From NCBI GenBank assembly GCA_964573995.1, contig CAZNLH010000014.1:1-64000 (forward strand): DNA of 64,000 nucleotides, given 5' to 3'. Below are positions 45,322 to 54,009 of this stretch, piece by piece. Under the pieces are notes generated by a model. The model did not search any database, was not told the DNA's origin, and saw nothing but the letters and a program-made list of their open reading frames with translations. Numbering within the stretch: the first letter of the stretch is position 1; each line of letters begins with the position of its first letter. Origin of the DNA: CAZNLH01 sp964573995. Lineage in GTDB: Bacteria > Gemmatimonadota > CAZMKB01 > CAZNLH01. A program made the position numbers and the translations under genes.

Positions 45322-46587
45322 GTGTCCGTGGCAAGCGTGAAGATTCTTCCAAGACTTGTAAAGGTCCATCAGCAGTTCGATGCCGGACGAATTGAAAATA
45401 TCCCGTTGCACCTGGGCAGGCGGCTTGCATCCTGGGCCTCTCACGGGGTCGACCTCTCCGGCAGGGAGGTCGCCATAGCCATAGGTAGCCGCGGGATCAC
45501 CGATATCCTGGAGATCGTCACCGTATTGATCGATTTCCTCAGGGATCGTGGGGCGCGGCCCTTTCTGCTGCCGGCAATGGGAAGCCATGGAGGAGCCACG
45601 GCAGAGGGACAGCGAGCGATCCTTGAGGGCTACGGCCTGACCAGAGAGAAACTCGGCGTCGAGATCCGCAGTTCCATGGACGTCGTGGAGGTCGGAGCGA
45701 CAAGAGCCGGCCTTTCCGTCTACTGCGACCGCGTCGCCACGGAGGTGGACGGGCTCATCCTTGTCAACAGGATCCACGCGCACACCGACTTCGAGGCAAG
45801 GTACGAGAGCGGCCTGGTAAAGATGATAGCCATCGGACTCGGAAAGCGGAAGGGTGCACAGACCATCCACCGCCTTGGAGCCCGCGGTTTCAGAGAAGAG
45901 ATGGTCCATTTCGCAGAGGTCTCGATTGCGCACCTTCCCCTCCTTTTCGGGATCGGCATAGTCGAGAACGCGTACAACAGGACCGCCAGGCTTGAAGTTA
46001 TCGACCGGGACCGGATCTTTGAAATGGAGCCCCCCCTCCTGCGGGAGGCCAAGCGCCTCCAGGCCAGGATCCTCCTCGATCATCTCGATGTACTGGTAGT
46101 GGGAGAGATGGGAAAGGACATCAGCGGAACGGGGATGGACACAAGCGTGATCGGCCGGCGAATGATATTCGGGGAACACGAGCCCACCTCACCCAGGATC
46201 AAGAGGATCGTGGTGCTCTCACTATCAGAAAAGACTCATGGAAACGCTGTCGGGATCGGCCTGGCGGACATCTGTACCCGCAGGCTCGTTGAACGGATCG
46301 ATTTCGAGTCGACATACGTGAACACGATCACCGCCACCTCCATAGAACGCGGCAAACTCCCCCTGCAGGCGGAGACCGACCGTGAGGCCATAGAGATAGC
46401 CCTTGACACCTGCTGGGTCACGGACCGCAGGAAGGCAATAATGGCCGTAATACGGGACACGAAGTCGCTTGAGACCATCCGTTTCTCGGAGGTTGCCCTT
46501 CCCCTCCTGCAGGGGCTGGACCACGTAGAAGTCATTGGCCGCCCCGAAGAGATGCAGTTCGACGACAACGGAACCATTGTTCTTTAA
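45322..46587 (+). CDS. LarA-like nickel-pincer cofactor-dependent isomerase (DUF2088)
   Basis: 421 residues; GTG start at 45322 (GTG 45328 is possible). The DUF2088 N-terminal domain shows AIAIGSRGI, PAMGSHGG (His89) and NRIHAHTDFEARYESGLVKM. His152, His154 and Lys167 align by position with the LarA histidine and the lysine that binds the pincer cofactor. LarA homologues racemise or epimerise 2-hydroxy acids, including sugar acids. No larB, larC or larE lie in the window, so cofactor synthesis would be encoded elsewhere. First gene of a five-gene operon (17 bases to the next), where C2 epimerisation of a sugar acid would be a logical entry step (inference). Confidence 0.85.
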   Translation: MSVASVKILPRLVKVHQQFDAGRIENIPLHLGRRLASWASHGVDLSGREVAIAIGSRGITDILEIVTVLIDFLRDRGARPFLLPAMGSHGGATAEGQRAILEGYGLTREKLGVEIRSSMDVVEVGATRAGLSVYCDRVATEVDGLILVNRIHAHTDFEARYESGLVKMIAIGLGKRKGAQTIHRLGARGFREEMVHFAEVSIAHLPLLFGIGIVENAYNRTARLEVIDRDRIFEMEPPLLREAKRLQARILLDHLDVLVVGEMGKDISGTGMDTSVIGRRMIFGEHEPTSPRIKRIVVLSLSEKTHGNAVGIGLADICTRRLVERIDFESTYVNTITATSIERGKLPLQAETDREAIEIALDTCWVTDRRKAIMAVIRDTKSLETIRFSEVALPLLQGLDHVEVIGRPEEMQFDDNGTIVL

Positions 46588-46604
46588 CCCCGGAGGCACA
46601 GAAC

Positions 46605-47753
46605 ATGGACAGGCTTTCAAAGCATATTCCCCTTCACCAATTGAACCCACCGGAACGGATACTGATGGGACCGGGGCCGAGCAACGTCCATCCGCGGGTC
46701 CTGGCCGCCATGTCTATCCCGACCATAGGACACCTCGACCCGTCATTCCTCGAGATCATGGATGAGACCATGCAACTCCTGAGGGTGCTGTTCCGGACGG
46801 ACAATAGGCTCACATTCCCTGTCTCCGGGACCGGCAGCGCGGCCATGGAAGCGGCACTATGCAACCTCATCGAGCCCGGCGACCCCGTCGTTGTAGGTAT
46901 CAACGGTGTCTTCGGGGGACGGATGCGAGACATAAGCGAGAGGTGCGGGGCCGTTGTCTATCCTGTAGAGGCGCCGTGGGGGAGGCCTATCGATCCCGAC
47001 GACCTGATCAGGGAGGCGATGAAGAGGAAGGCGAAACTGGTCGCCCTGGTCCACGCCGAGACATCTACCGGTGTCAGTCAGCCCGTAGAGGAGATAGGCA
47101 GCGCCCTCCGTTCCACGGACACCCTTCTTGTCGTAGACACCGTAACCTCCCTCGGTGGCATGCCCGTCGAGGTCGACCGGTGGGGAATCGACGTCTGCTA
47201 CAGCGGCGCACAGAAGTGCCTGAGTTGTCCACCGGGCATCTCTCCCATCACCTTCAATGAAAAGGCGCTCGATGCAATCTCTCGCAGAAAGGAAAAGGTC
47301 TCATCCTGGTACTTCGACGTTACCATGATCGAGAAGTACCTCGGCTCGGAGAGGTTATACCATCACACGGCCCCGATAAACATGGTATACGCCATCAACC
47401 AGGCGGTAGACCTGGTCCTGGAAGAGGGGCTCGAGGCCCGTTTCAAGAGGCACAGAGAGGTCCACGAGATGCTCGTCAGCGGACTGGGTGAGATCGCCGG
47501 GCTCGACATGGCGGTGGCACCGGGCGACCGCCTCCCCATGCTCAACTCTGTCCGGGTCGGAGGCGGCATTGATGAAAAGGCCTTGAGGGAAAGGCTGCTC
47601 AGGTCTTACAACATCGAGATAGGCGGCGGGCTCGGGGCCTTGAAGGGAGAGACGGTCAGGATCGGGATCATGGGCCATTCATGCACCAGGAACAACGTGC
47701 TGCTCCTGCTCTCCGCACTGAGGGAGATCGTTGGGGGAAGGGGAAAGGGATAA
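46605..47753 (+). CDS. class V PLP aminotransferase (alanine/serine-glyoxylate aminotransferase-like)
   Basis: 382 residues. ERILMGPGPSNVHPRVL, SGTGSAAMEAAL, HAETSTGV, VDTVTSLGG and SGAQKCLSCPPG (PLP-lysine Lys204) are the hallmark blocks of the AGT/purine-catabolism subgroup. C-terminal GLGALKGETVRIGIMGHS has the substrate-carboxylate Arg. Family members make glycine from glyoxylate or act on 2-aminoethylphosphonate or ureidoglycine. In this operon it could remove glyoxylate released by the aldolase (inference). Three bases separate it from the kinase gene. Confidence 0.9.
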   Translation: MDRLSKHIPLHQLNPPERILMGPGPSNVHPRVLAAMSIPTIGHLDPSFLEIMDETMQLLRVLFRTDNRLTFPVSGTGSAAMEAALCNLIEPGDPVVVGINGVFGGRMRDISERCGAVVYPVEAPWGRPIDPDDLIREAMKRKAKLVALVHAETSTGVSQPVEEIGSALRSTDTLLVVDTVTSLGGMPVEVDRWGIDVCYSGAQKCLSCPPGISPITFNEKALDAISRRKEKVSSWYFDVTMIEKYLGSERLYHHTAPINMVYAINQAVDLVLEEGLEARFKRHREVHEMLVSGLGEIAGLDMAVAPGDRLPMLNSVRVGGGIDEKALRERLLRSYNIEIGGGLGALKGETVRIGIMGHSCTRNNVLLLLSALREIVGGRGKG

Positions 47754-47756
47754 GGC

Positions 47757-49331
47757 ATGTCCACGGAAAATTCCATCCCACCGGAAGGCAAGCACTTCCT
47801 CGGGATAGACATCGGGACGACCAACTGCAAGGTGGCCATTGGGAACCGGGAGGGAAAGGTGGTCGCGGCGGCTCGATCTCCCTGCCGCCTCGACTATCCC
47901 CGCGAAGGATGGGTTGAGGCCGACCCGGTACGGGGATGGTGGGATCCTCTGGTAGAAGCACTCAACTCCCTGTTCAAGGAGCCAGGGGCGGAGGCGGGCT
48001 TCATTCGTGGGATATGCATCAGTTGTACCAACGCCCTCGTCTGCCTGGACGGCAACGGACGACCCGTGCGCAACGCCCTGATGCAGATCGACCGGAGGAG
48101 TGCACAGGAGGCCGAAGAGATCGAAGGGCTGCTGGGGGGCGGCGAGATCTTTCGCATTACCGGGAACAGGGCGGCACCCGGAACCTTCTCGGCACCCTCA
48201 ATCAGGTGGATCATGCACAGTGAGCCCGATACCTTTGGCAGGGTAGAGACGATCCTCTCACCCTCGGGTTACATAGTCCAAAGACTCACGGGAAGCCTCG
48301 TGATGGATAGGACCCGTGCGGCGACAACGCTCCTCTACGACATCTCCGGTGACAGGTGGTCTGAATCGATTAGAGACACGCTGAAGATACCCAAAAGGAT
48401 ACTCCCACCCATACTCTCGCCTCTTTCCATTGCCGGCACCGTATCCGAGGAGGCCTCTCGCCTGACGGGTTTACCCCCGGGGATCCCAGTGCTCGCCGGC
48501 GTGATGGACTCTGTAGCCGCGGCGGTAGGAATGGGGGTACTTCGTCCGGGGGTCGCCGGGATCATCCTCGGTACCGTTGGCAGAATCCTCTGGCCGGTGA
48601 GAGAGATGGATCACTTCGATGACCGTTTCCTCAACGCCCCGCTGGTCAGGTCCGACAGGTGGTTGAGCATCGCGTGCACCAACGGCACCGGCTTGTCGGT
48701 AAACTGGTTCGCCCGGCACCTGATGGGAGAGGAGGGTCGATCCTCGATTGAAGACGCCCTTCATCACCTCGACCGCGAGGCATTTGCCTCGCCCGCCGGG
48801 TCAAGGGGGGTCATCTACCTCCCCTTTCTCGCGGGAGAAAGGAGCCCCATCTGGAATCCATGGGCCAAGGGTGTATTTTTCGGGCTCGATGCGCGGCACG
48901 CGAGGACCGACCTGGCCAGGTCGGTCCTGGAGGGTACGGCCATGTCGATCCGTGCAAACATGGAGATACTCGAATCGGCGACCCGAACGAGGCCGGGGAC
49001 CATCCGGCTCTCCGGGGGGGGTGCAGCAAGCCCCCTGTGGCCCCAGATCCTCTCCTCGGTCCTCGGCAGGGAACTCGTGATAGAAAACGATAGAAACTCC
49101 GAGTGCCGAGGCGACATCATGCTCACCGCGGCCGCAACGGGGAATCTCTCCTGGGAAGATATCGGGGGGCCTTCTCCACAGGACTGCTGCGTGGTCCAAC
49201 CGGTAGAGAGAGAGAAGGGTCTTTATGATAGAATCTTTCAAGAGTACAACGAATTATGCCGGGATCTCAGGCCCCGTTTCAGGAGTTCGACCGGCAGGCG
49301 GGATACCGGCTTTCAGGGAGGAGATATCTGA
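47757..49331 (+). CDS. FGGY-family carbohydrate kinase (xylulokinase-like)
   Basis: 524 residues. Domain 1 begins FLGIDIGTTNCKVAIGN; the catalytic Asp is expected in GVMDSVAAAVG; IILGTVGRI, LPFLAGERSPIW and RLSGGGAASPLWPQIL are the FGGY C-terminal blocks with the adenosine-binding motif. Phosphorylates a ketose, polyol or sugar acid. Substrate specificity within FGGY cannot be read from sequence; the aldolase downstream suggests that the product is the aldolase substrate or its precursor. Confidence 0.9.
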   Translation: MSTENSIPPEGKHFLGIDIGTTNCKVAIGNREGKVVAAARSPCRLDYPREGWVEADPVRGWWDPLVEALNSLFKEPGAEAGFIRGICISCTNALVCLDGNGRPVRNALMQIDRRSAQEAEEIEGLLGGGEIFRITGNRAAPGTFSAPSIRWIMHSEPDTFGRVETILSPSGYIVQRLTGSLVMDRTRAATTLLYDISGDRWSESIRDTLKIPKRILPPILSPLSIAGTVSEEASRLTGLPPGIPVLAGVMDSVAAAVGMGVLRPGVAGIILGTVGRILWPVREMDHFDDRFLNAPLVRSDRWLSIACTNGTGLSVNWFARHLMGEEGRSSIEDALHHLDREAFASPAGSRGVIYLPFLAGERSPIWNPWAKGVFFGLDARHARTDLARSVLEGTAMSIRANMEILESATRTRPGTIRLSGGGAASPLWPQILSSVLGRELVIENDRNSECRGDIMLTAAATGNLSWEDIGGPSPQDCCVVQPVEREKGLYDRIFQEYNELCRDLRPRFRSSTGRRDTGFQGGDI

Positions 49332-49334
49332 GCA

Positions 49335-50372
49335 ATGAAGGCGGCGCGTTTTCTGGGCCCGGGTAGAATCGAGGTGATGGACATCCCTGCCCCGGCCTGC
49401 GGGACGGGGGAGATAGTCATAAGAGTGCACCGAGCGGGAATATGTGGAACCGATCTCAGGATATTCCGGGGGGAGAAGGCCGTCACCCCCCCCATCACAC
49501 CCGGGCACGAGTTCTCAGGGACGGTGGCCGATATAGGCCGCTCTGTTACCGGCCTCCAGACCGGCACGAGGGTCACGGTTGAGCCGATCATCCCCTGCGG
49601 GGAGTGTTACTGTTGCCGCGCGGGAAGGGAGAATATCTGTCTCACCCGTCCCACTATCGGTTACCAACACGATGGTGCCTTTGCCGAGTATGTCAGGATA
49701 CCGGCCGATGCCATCCGCATGGGAAACGTGGTCCCGGTTCCTGAGACCCTCGGTCTCGATGCCGCATGCTACGCCGAGCCCCTCGCGGCCTGCATAAACG
49801 GCATCGGAAAACTGTCGCTTCAAGGTGCAGAGCGGCTCTGGGTGATCGGAGACGGCCCGATAGGGCTCACCCACGTGCAACTGGCAAGGTGCAACGGCGT
49901 GGAAGACATCTTCCTGAGCGGGACCCGCGATGACAGGCTGGCCGCAGGCATGGAGGAGGGAGCCAGGTGGACGTTCAACGTCACTTCCGGAGGGGACCCG
50001 GTTCAATGGATTTCCGATCTCACGGGAGGCGAGGGGGTCGATGCAGCCATCGTTGCCACCAATGTGCCTGAAACGGTCCCGCAGGCGACATCCAGCCTGC
50101 GCAAGGGCGGACGACTGCTCCTCTTCGCGGGATATCCTCCAAGGACACGATTGCCGTTCGACCTGTCTGAGATTCATTACAGGGAATACCGGATACTCGG
50201 GGCCTCCGGCCATGCCGCGCGGGACGTCCGCAGCGCAATCGAACTGATGGCCTCCGGTAGGTTCGACGCACTCTCGCTGATCACTCACCACCTGCCCCTC
50301 GATTCCATAGTCGAGGGGCTCGAGATGAAAGAGAACTTCATCGGGCTGAAACACGTAATCGATTTGAAATGA
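49335..50372 (+). CDS. zinc-dependent medium-chain alcohol dehydrogenase
   Basis: 345 residues. Catalytic zinc ligands Cys37 (GICGTD), His58 and Glu59 (GHEFSG); structural zinc cysteines 88, 91, 94 and 102 (CGECYCCRAGRENIC); the Rossmann motif is GDGPIGLTH. Resembles the sorbitol/threonine dehydrogenase branch, which oxidises a secondary alcohol of polyols or sugar acids with NAD(P). Starts three bases after the kinase stop. Confidence 0.92.
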   Translation: MKAARFLGPGRIEVMDIPAPACGTGEIVIRVHRAGICGTDLRIFRGEKAVTPPITPGHEFSGTVADIGRSVTGLQTGTRVTVEPIIPCGECYCCRAGRENICLTRPTIGYQHDGAFAEYVRIPADAIRMGNVVPVPETLGLDAACYAEPLAACINGIGKLSLQGAERLWVIGDGPIGLTHVQLARCNGVEDIFLSGTRDDRLAAGMEEGARWTFNVTSGGDPVQWISDLTGGEGVDAAIVATNVPETVPQATSSLRKGGRLLLFAGYPPRTRLPFDLSEIHYREYRILGASGHAARDVRSAIELMASGRFDALSLITHHLPLDSIVEGLEMKENFIGLKHVIDLK

Positions 50373-50385
50373 AGGAGACGTTGTC

Positions 50386-50991
50386 ATGGATTACAAGGCG
50401 ATGACCTCGGCCAGGGCGGAACTGATAAAGATCTCCCACCGCGGCTACCGGCGGGGATTGACGGCGGGCACGGGGGGAAACATAAGCCTCAGGTTGAAGG
50501 GGAGCGACATCGTTTTGATCAATGCCAGTGGAACCGCGTGGGCAGACGCCTGTGACTGGAACATTATTGGTGTTGATCTCAAGGGTAATGTCCTGCATGG
50601 AGACATGAAACCATCCAAGGAGACCAAGTGGCACTGCGGGCTATATCGTATGCGTGAAGAGATAGGCGGCGTTGTCCACTCCCACTCACCAGCCGCCACC
50701 TCGTTCGCGGTCGCCGGCAAACCGCTCGACCTCGTCTCGGCCACCGCATACAAGGCACTCAAAGAAGTCCCGGTCGTGGGCTACGCCCCTCCAGGCTCCG
50801 ATGAACTCATGGACCTCGTACTCGGCGCATTCTCTTCAAAGCCGATCAAGGCCCTCCTCCTCCAGAACCACGGCGTCGTTACCGTCGGCAGGGATGTATA
50901 CGAGGCACTCTACTTCGCGGAGGTTGTGGAGGATACCGCCAAGATGGCGCTATGGTCACGGACGCTCGGGGAACCGATGTCCTTCAGGTAG
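50386..50991 (+). CDS. class II (zinc) aldolase, fuculose-phosphate aldolase-like
   Basis: 201 residues, the usual length. Metal-binding HSHSPAA (His98, His100) and NHGVVTVG (His162), GGNIS phosphate-binding turn, and KPSKE with Glu79 at the catalytic acid position of FucA. Cleaves a ketose 1-phosphate or related sugar-acid phosphate to a C3 unit (often DHAP) and an aldehyde. Last gene of the operon; its 3' end overlaps the convergent CvpA gene by 8 bases. Confidence 0.9.
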   Translation: MDYKAMTSARAELIKISHRGYRRGLTAGTGGNISLRLKGSDIVLINASGTAWADACDWNIIGVDLKGNVLHGDMKPSKETKWHCGLYRMREEIGGVVHSHSPAATSFAVAGKPLDLVSATAYKALKEVPVVGYAPPGSDELMDLVLGAFSSKPIKALLLQNHGVVTVGRDVYEALYFAEVVEDTAKMALWSRTLGEPMSFR

Positions 50992-51550
50992 AAAGGAGCA
51001 CGGACTTGACGCCCTTCTCGTCCTCCAGCATGGCCTTCAGGCGGTTATATTCCTCCAGTATCCCTTCCCGGACACTATCTTCAATCCACGGAGGAACCAG
51101 GAGGAGGACATAACTCCCGGAGTCCACGATACTCGGGGCAAGACGGGAATCCTTGAGATAGCGGCCTGGATCGGGCATGTAGTGAAAGATGAGAAAGATC
51201 AGGCTGAAGGAGACGGCGACTCCGAGTGCACCGCCGAGACACGCCCCCAGCAGGCGATCGACCATGCCCAGGTTTGCCCCCTTGATACCCTTCCGAATCA
51301 CCTTCCCGAGCATGGATAAGAGGAAGACGACCGCGGCAAAGCAGGCGATAAACGCAATGACATCCCCTCCCCTGCCCAAGTCCACCCATCCCTTGAGGGA
51401 ATCTACAAACGCGCCGGAATACTGCCTGGCGAATACGATTCCGAGGAAGAGAGAGAGAGTCGATATCACCATCCGCACGATCCCACGCCAGAGGCCGTAG
51501 GCGAAAGGAACTGCTATGAACAGGAGAAAGATGGAATCTATGATCGACAT
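50984..51550 (-). CDS. CvpA family membrane protein
   Basis: 188 residues with four transmembrane segments (about 5-22, 26-43, 62-82, 101-121) and the family's N-terminal pattern DSIFLLFIAVPFAYGLWRGIVRMVISTLSLFLGIVFARQ (shown only as its position, residues 5-43). CvpA proteins are linked to colicin V export and envelope stress survival; the molecular role is not settled. The C-terminal 60 residues are soluble. Preceded on the same strand by the PL11 gene, 157 bases away. Confidence 0.85.
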   Translation of the reverse strand: MSIIDSIFLLFIAVPFAYGLWRGIVRMVISTLSLFLGIVFARQYSGAFVDSLKGWVDLGRGGDVIAFIACFAAVVFLLSMLGKVIRKGIKGANLGMVDRLLGACLGGALGVAVSFSLIFLIFHYMPDPGRYLKDSRLAPSIVDSGSYVLLLVPPWIEDSVREGILEEYNRLKAMLEDEKGVKSVLLST

Positions 51551-51707
51551 GGTGGCAGATCCCTTTTCAAGGCACGGATAGACACGCCCGATCCGGCAAC
51601 GAATTCACCCGCGCCCACCGATGGGATAACGTGTTTACACATTTATCCTACCATGCAAAATAATACCAATTCGCCGATATCATGTCAACTATTATGGACA
51701 GGGGGGC

Positions 51708-53420
51708 TCAGGGCGAGTAGTATCGCCAGTAACTCGAGGTAACCCTCGAGGCGTCCAGTCGGTATGAGATCTCGTCCAACCTCGACGTGCGCCTGCGACT
51801 GATGGGCTCTGTATTGGTATAGATCCGAATCCAGTCATAATCGGGGTTGAGGATGAAAATCTCTTCACGGAAGTCCCCCGCCACGTCCATCTGCAGGTTA
51901 TAGAATCGCGACTGCACCGGGAGGTAACCGGCGACCGAGCCGTCGAAGTTGAATATCGTCCTTGTGTCATTCTGCAGGACCTCTATGTCATCGTCCGCAT
52001 CCCACTGGACGAGGTGATGGTATCGATCCTGGGTCATGCCAGATTGGCTGAAGAGCAGCTCGCCGCTCGAGGAGTAGAGCCTGATCCTGTTCGGACCGTT
52101 ATTGGTCGGCTCGCGCAGGTCGAAACCATAGAGTTCGGCGCCCGGGTAATCCGGCGTCAGATCGGCCGCCCACCCGTCATGTCCATGTGTCCAGCCACGT
52201 TCTTCCCATATTATGTTTCCCCGCGAGTCGGTGAGGTACACGCCCTGGGGGGACCCCTCCGTTACAAACCAGACCTCAGGCCCGTTGCGGGTCGGGTCTA
52301 TCTCGCCCGGCACCACTGCGTCGGGGTGGTGGACGCGCCGGTTGTCTGTGGAGTACAGTGTCCATAGTACCCGGCCATCACCGTCGAGGACCGTGGATCC
52401 GTCGAAGACCTCGTCCCTGCCGTCGCCGTCGATATCGTAGACCGGGATGCCGTGTGTCCCGCTTCCGGAAGTGCCCGAAGATTCATCGCTGTGATAGTCC
52501 CATCGCGGATACAGGTCGAGATGTGAATCGAGGTCAAAGGCAGTCACCCTCTCATCACCATGGACCGCGACCTGGGTAATGATCGAGGGGAGGTTCGCGA
52601 GACCATCGAGGTAGGCAACCGAGATGTAATGTGCCCGGAGGTGGGGATCCGATCCTTCCAGCGCCTGCGGGAACGGGATCGAATCTACAACCGCAGGGGA
52701 CCCCATTACGTCCCCACGCAAGATGGTCAGGAATGTTTGTCTGTTATCCAATCTACCGGTCCTCACGATCACCTCCGACTTGCCATCCCCATCGAGATCC
52801 CAAACGACGAAGGGAAGGACCATCCCCGGGGCCTCCTTGCGAAACCTGTACTTGGTATTGTAGACCCAGTACGGGGTCCCATCGCAAAGGAAGGCCCTGA
52901 GCAAGGGGGTCCTGTTCGTGTCCTGCCGGTAATTGTTGTCGTCCAGGATTACATAATCGAGGAGCCCGTCACCGTCCAGGTCGCCAACCCCGGGGCCCAC
53001 CGGATTCAGTTCGGCGGCGGCGCCATCGATCTCCATCAGGAGACCATCATCGCTCGCGCCCGTGAAAACACCCTCCCGGTTCGATTCCGTTCCCTCTATT
53101 CCATTGCCAAAGACCGGCCTGACCATGTAATAGTAAGTACGACCATCCACTACCGTATCGTCCACGAAATCCGTGGAAAAGACATTGCCGGCCACCAGGT
53201 AATATGGCCCATCCACCGTGTCGGACCGGTAGATATCGAAAGTGGCGTCCAGGGAATCCCCTGACAACATCCTCCAACCAAGGAAGACTTTACCGGGCCC
53301 CTTTGGGAGGGCTATGAGATGCCGGGTGTTTTCCTGGGCGTAGAGCCTTGCCGGATTAAATGAATACAAAGTGGCGAGTAGGAACAGGAACAGCCTTATG
53401 AGGTCTCTCTGGTGTTTCAT
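51708..53420 (-). CDS. secreted PL11-like rhamnogalacturonan lyase
   Basis: 570 residues from the ATG at 53420, which gives a clean signal peptide (MKHQRDLIRLFLFLLATLYS, cleavage near LYAQ). A fibronectin-like N-terminal domain (about 25-115; VFLGWRMLSGDS, FDIYRSD) precedes an eight-bladed propeller with calcium-type D-x-D-x-D-G turns (GVGDLDGDGLLD, VWDLDGDGKSE, VYDIDGDGRDE) and the PL11-like segments VAYLDG, RWDYHSDESSGTSGSGTHG and PDAVVPGEIDP. PL11 enzymes cleave the rhamnogalacturonan I backbone of pectin by beta-elimination. It has no T9SS tail. No other pectinase or sugar transporter lies nearby, so an altered substrate is possible. Confidence 0.82.
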   Translation of the reverse strand: MKHQRDLIRLFLFLLATLYSFNPARLYAQENTRHLIALPKGPGKVFLGWRMLSGDSLDATFDIYRSDTVDGPYYLVAGNVFSTDFVDDTVVDGRTYYYMVRPVFGNGIEGTESNREGVFTGASDDGLLMEIDGAAAELNPVGPGVGDLDGDGLLDYVILDDNNYRQDTNRTPLLRAFLCDGTPYWVYNTKYRFRKEAPGMVLPFVVWDLDGDGKSEVIVRTGRLDNRQTFLTILRGDVMGSPAVVDSIPFPQALEGSDPHLRAHYISVAYLDGLANLPSIITQVAVHGDERVTAFDLDSHLDLYPRWDYHSDESSGTSGSGTHGIPVYDIDGDGRDEVFDGSTVLDGDGRVLWTLYSTDNRRVHHPDAVVPGEIDPTRNGPEVWFVTEGSPQGVYLTDSRGNIIWEERGWTHGHDGWAADLTPDYPGAELYGFDLREPTNNGPNRIRLYSSSGELLFSQSGMTQDRYHHLVQWDADDDIEVLQNDTRTIFNFDGSVAGYLPVQSRFYNLQMDVAGDFREEIFILNPDYDWIRIYTNTEPISRRRTSRLDEISYRLDASRVTSSYWRYYSP

Positions 53421-53498
53421 TCGGCTATGACGACCAAGGCAAGTGGTTTCAATTGGGGGGAACGCCACCCAGGCAGAGGGTTATATTGCCCCGAATTA

Positions 53499-53557
53499 TT
53501 GATAGATACGCTTATATCCTGTATATTAAATATACACTAATTGGACCTGTTCGTCAA
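53499..53557. promoter_or_regulatory. symmetrical bidirectional promoter sharing a palindromic -10 region
   Basis: Plus strand: TTGATA (53499-53504), 17 bp, TATATT (53522-53527). Minus strand: TTGACG (53557-53552), 17 bp, TATATT (53534-53529). The two -10 boxes form the perfect palindrome TGTATATTAAATATACA (53520-53536). The plus one would serve the cytochrome, the minus one the lyase. Confidence 0.55.
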
Positions 53558-53653
53558 CTGTTGGATGTTATGGCCCCTTCTTTGGAGATCCCGGCTCACT
53601 TCAGGACAGCGATGCGGAATAATTCGCATCACGGGGATTATTCCCCGATTATC

Positions 53654-53865
53654 TACCCTTAAATAGGTCTTGCACCAAGCGGAAAAGGGGGCCTGTCGAC
53701 ACTGGAAAACGCCGGATGTGGCTTTATAACTTATTTTATGACCCACATTTATAATAACAGGCGCCTTTCACGGGACGATGATGCCATACCGGTGGAATGA
53801 TATTTGCTTCACTCTTGATTGTTCCCCATTTACCCCTCTCGATTTTTACCCTTAGAGGGGTCTTG
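53654..53865 (+). repeat. direct repeat in the cytochrome gene leader
   Basis: TACCCTTAAATAGGTCTTG (53654-53672) recurs as TACCCTTAGAGGGGTCTTG (53847-53865), 193 bp apart and both preceded by CGATT. The second copy is part of the ACCCCTCT/AGAGGGGT hairpin. Confidence 0.5.
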
Positions 53866-54009
53866 GGCCCTCATGATACTGATATACGGATCGGTGTATT
53901 GCGGGCGGATGGACCTGAAACCACCCGAATATCCATGGAGTAAACGCCCCGGCCGCAACCGAGAGGAGAGCCGGGAGAGACTTTTACCCTTCATCAAGAG
54001 GAGAGAGGG

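Larger units (their letters stand above)
53421..54009. other. 589-bp divergent region with overlapping promoters and leader repeats
   Basis: No gene. Contains face-to-face overlapping promoters around a 17-bp palindrome (53499-53557), two tandem hairpins (GATGCG/CGCATC at 53611-53630 and CGGGGA/TTCCCCG at 53632-53647), an 8-bp inverted repeat ACCCCTCT/AGAGGGGT (53832-53861) and a direct repeat (53654-53672, 53847-53865). The cytochrome transcript would have a leader of about 475 bases. Confidence 0.6.

Noticed and set aside
45232..46179. Minus-strand open frame of 315 codons opposite the LarA-like gene
   Set aside because: Shadow of the LarA-like coding sequence, and it would run through the operon promoter.
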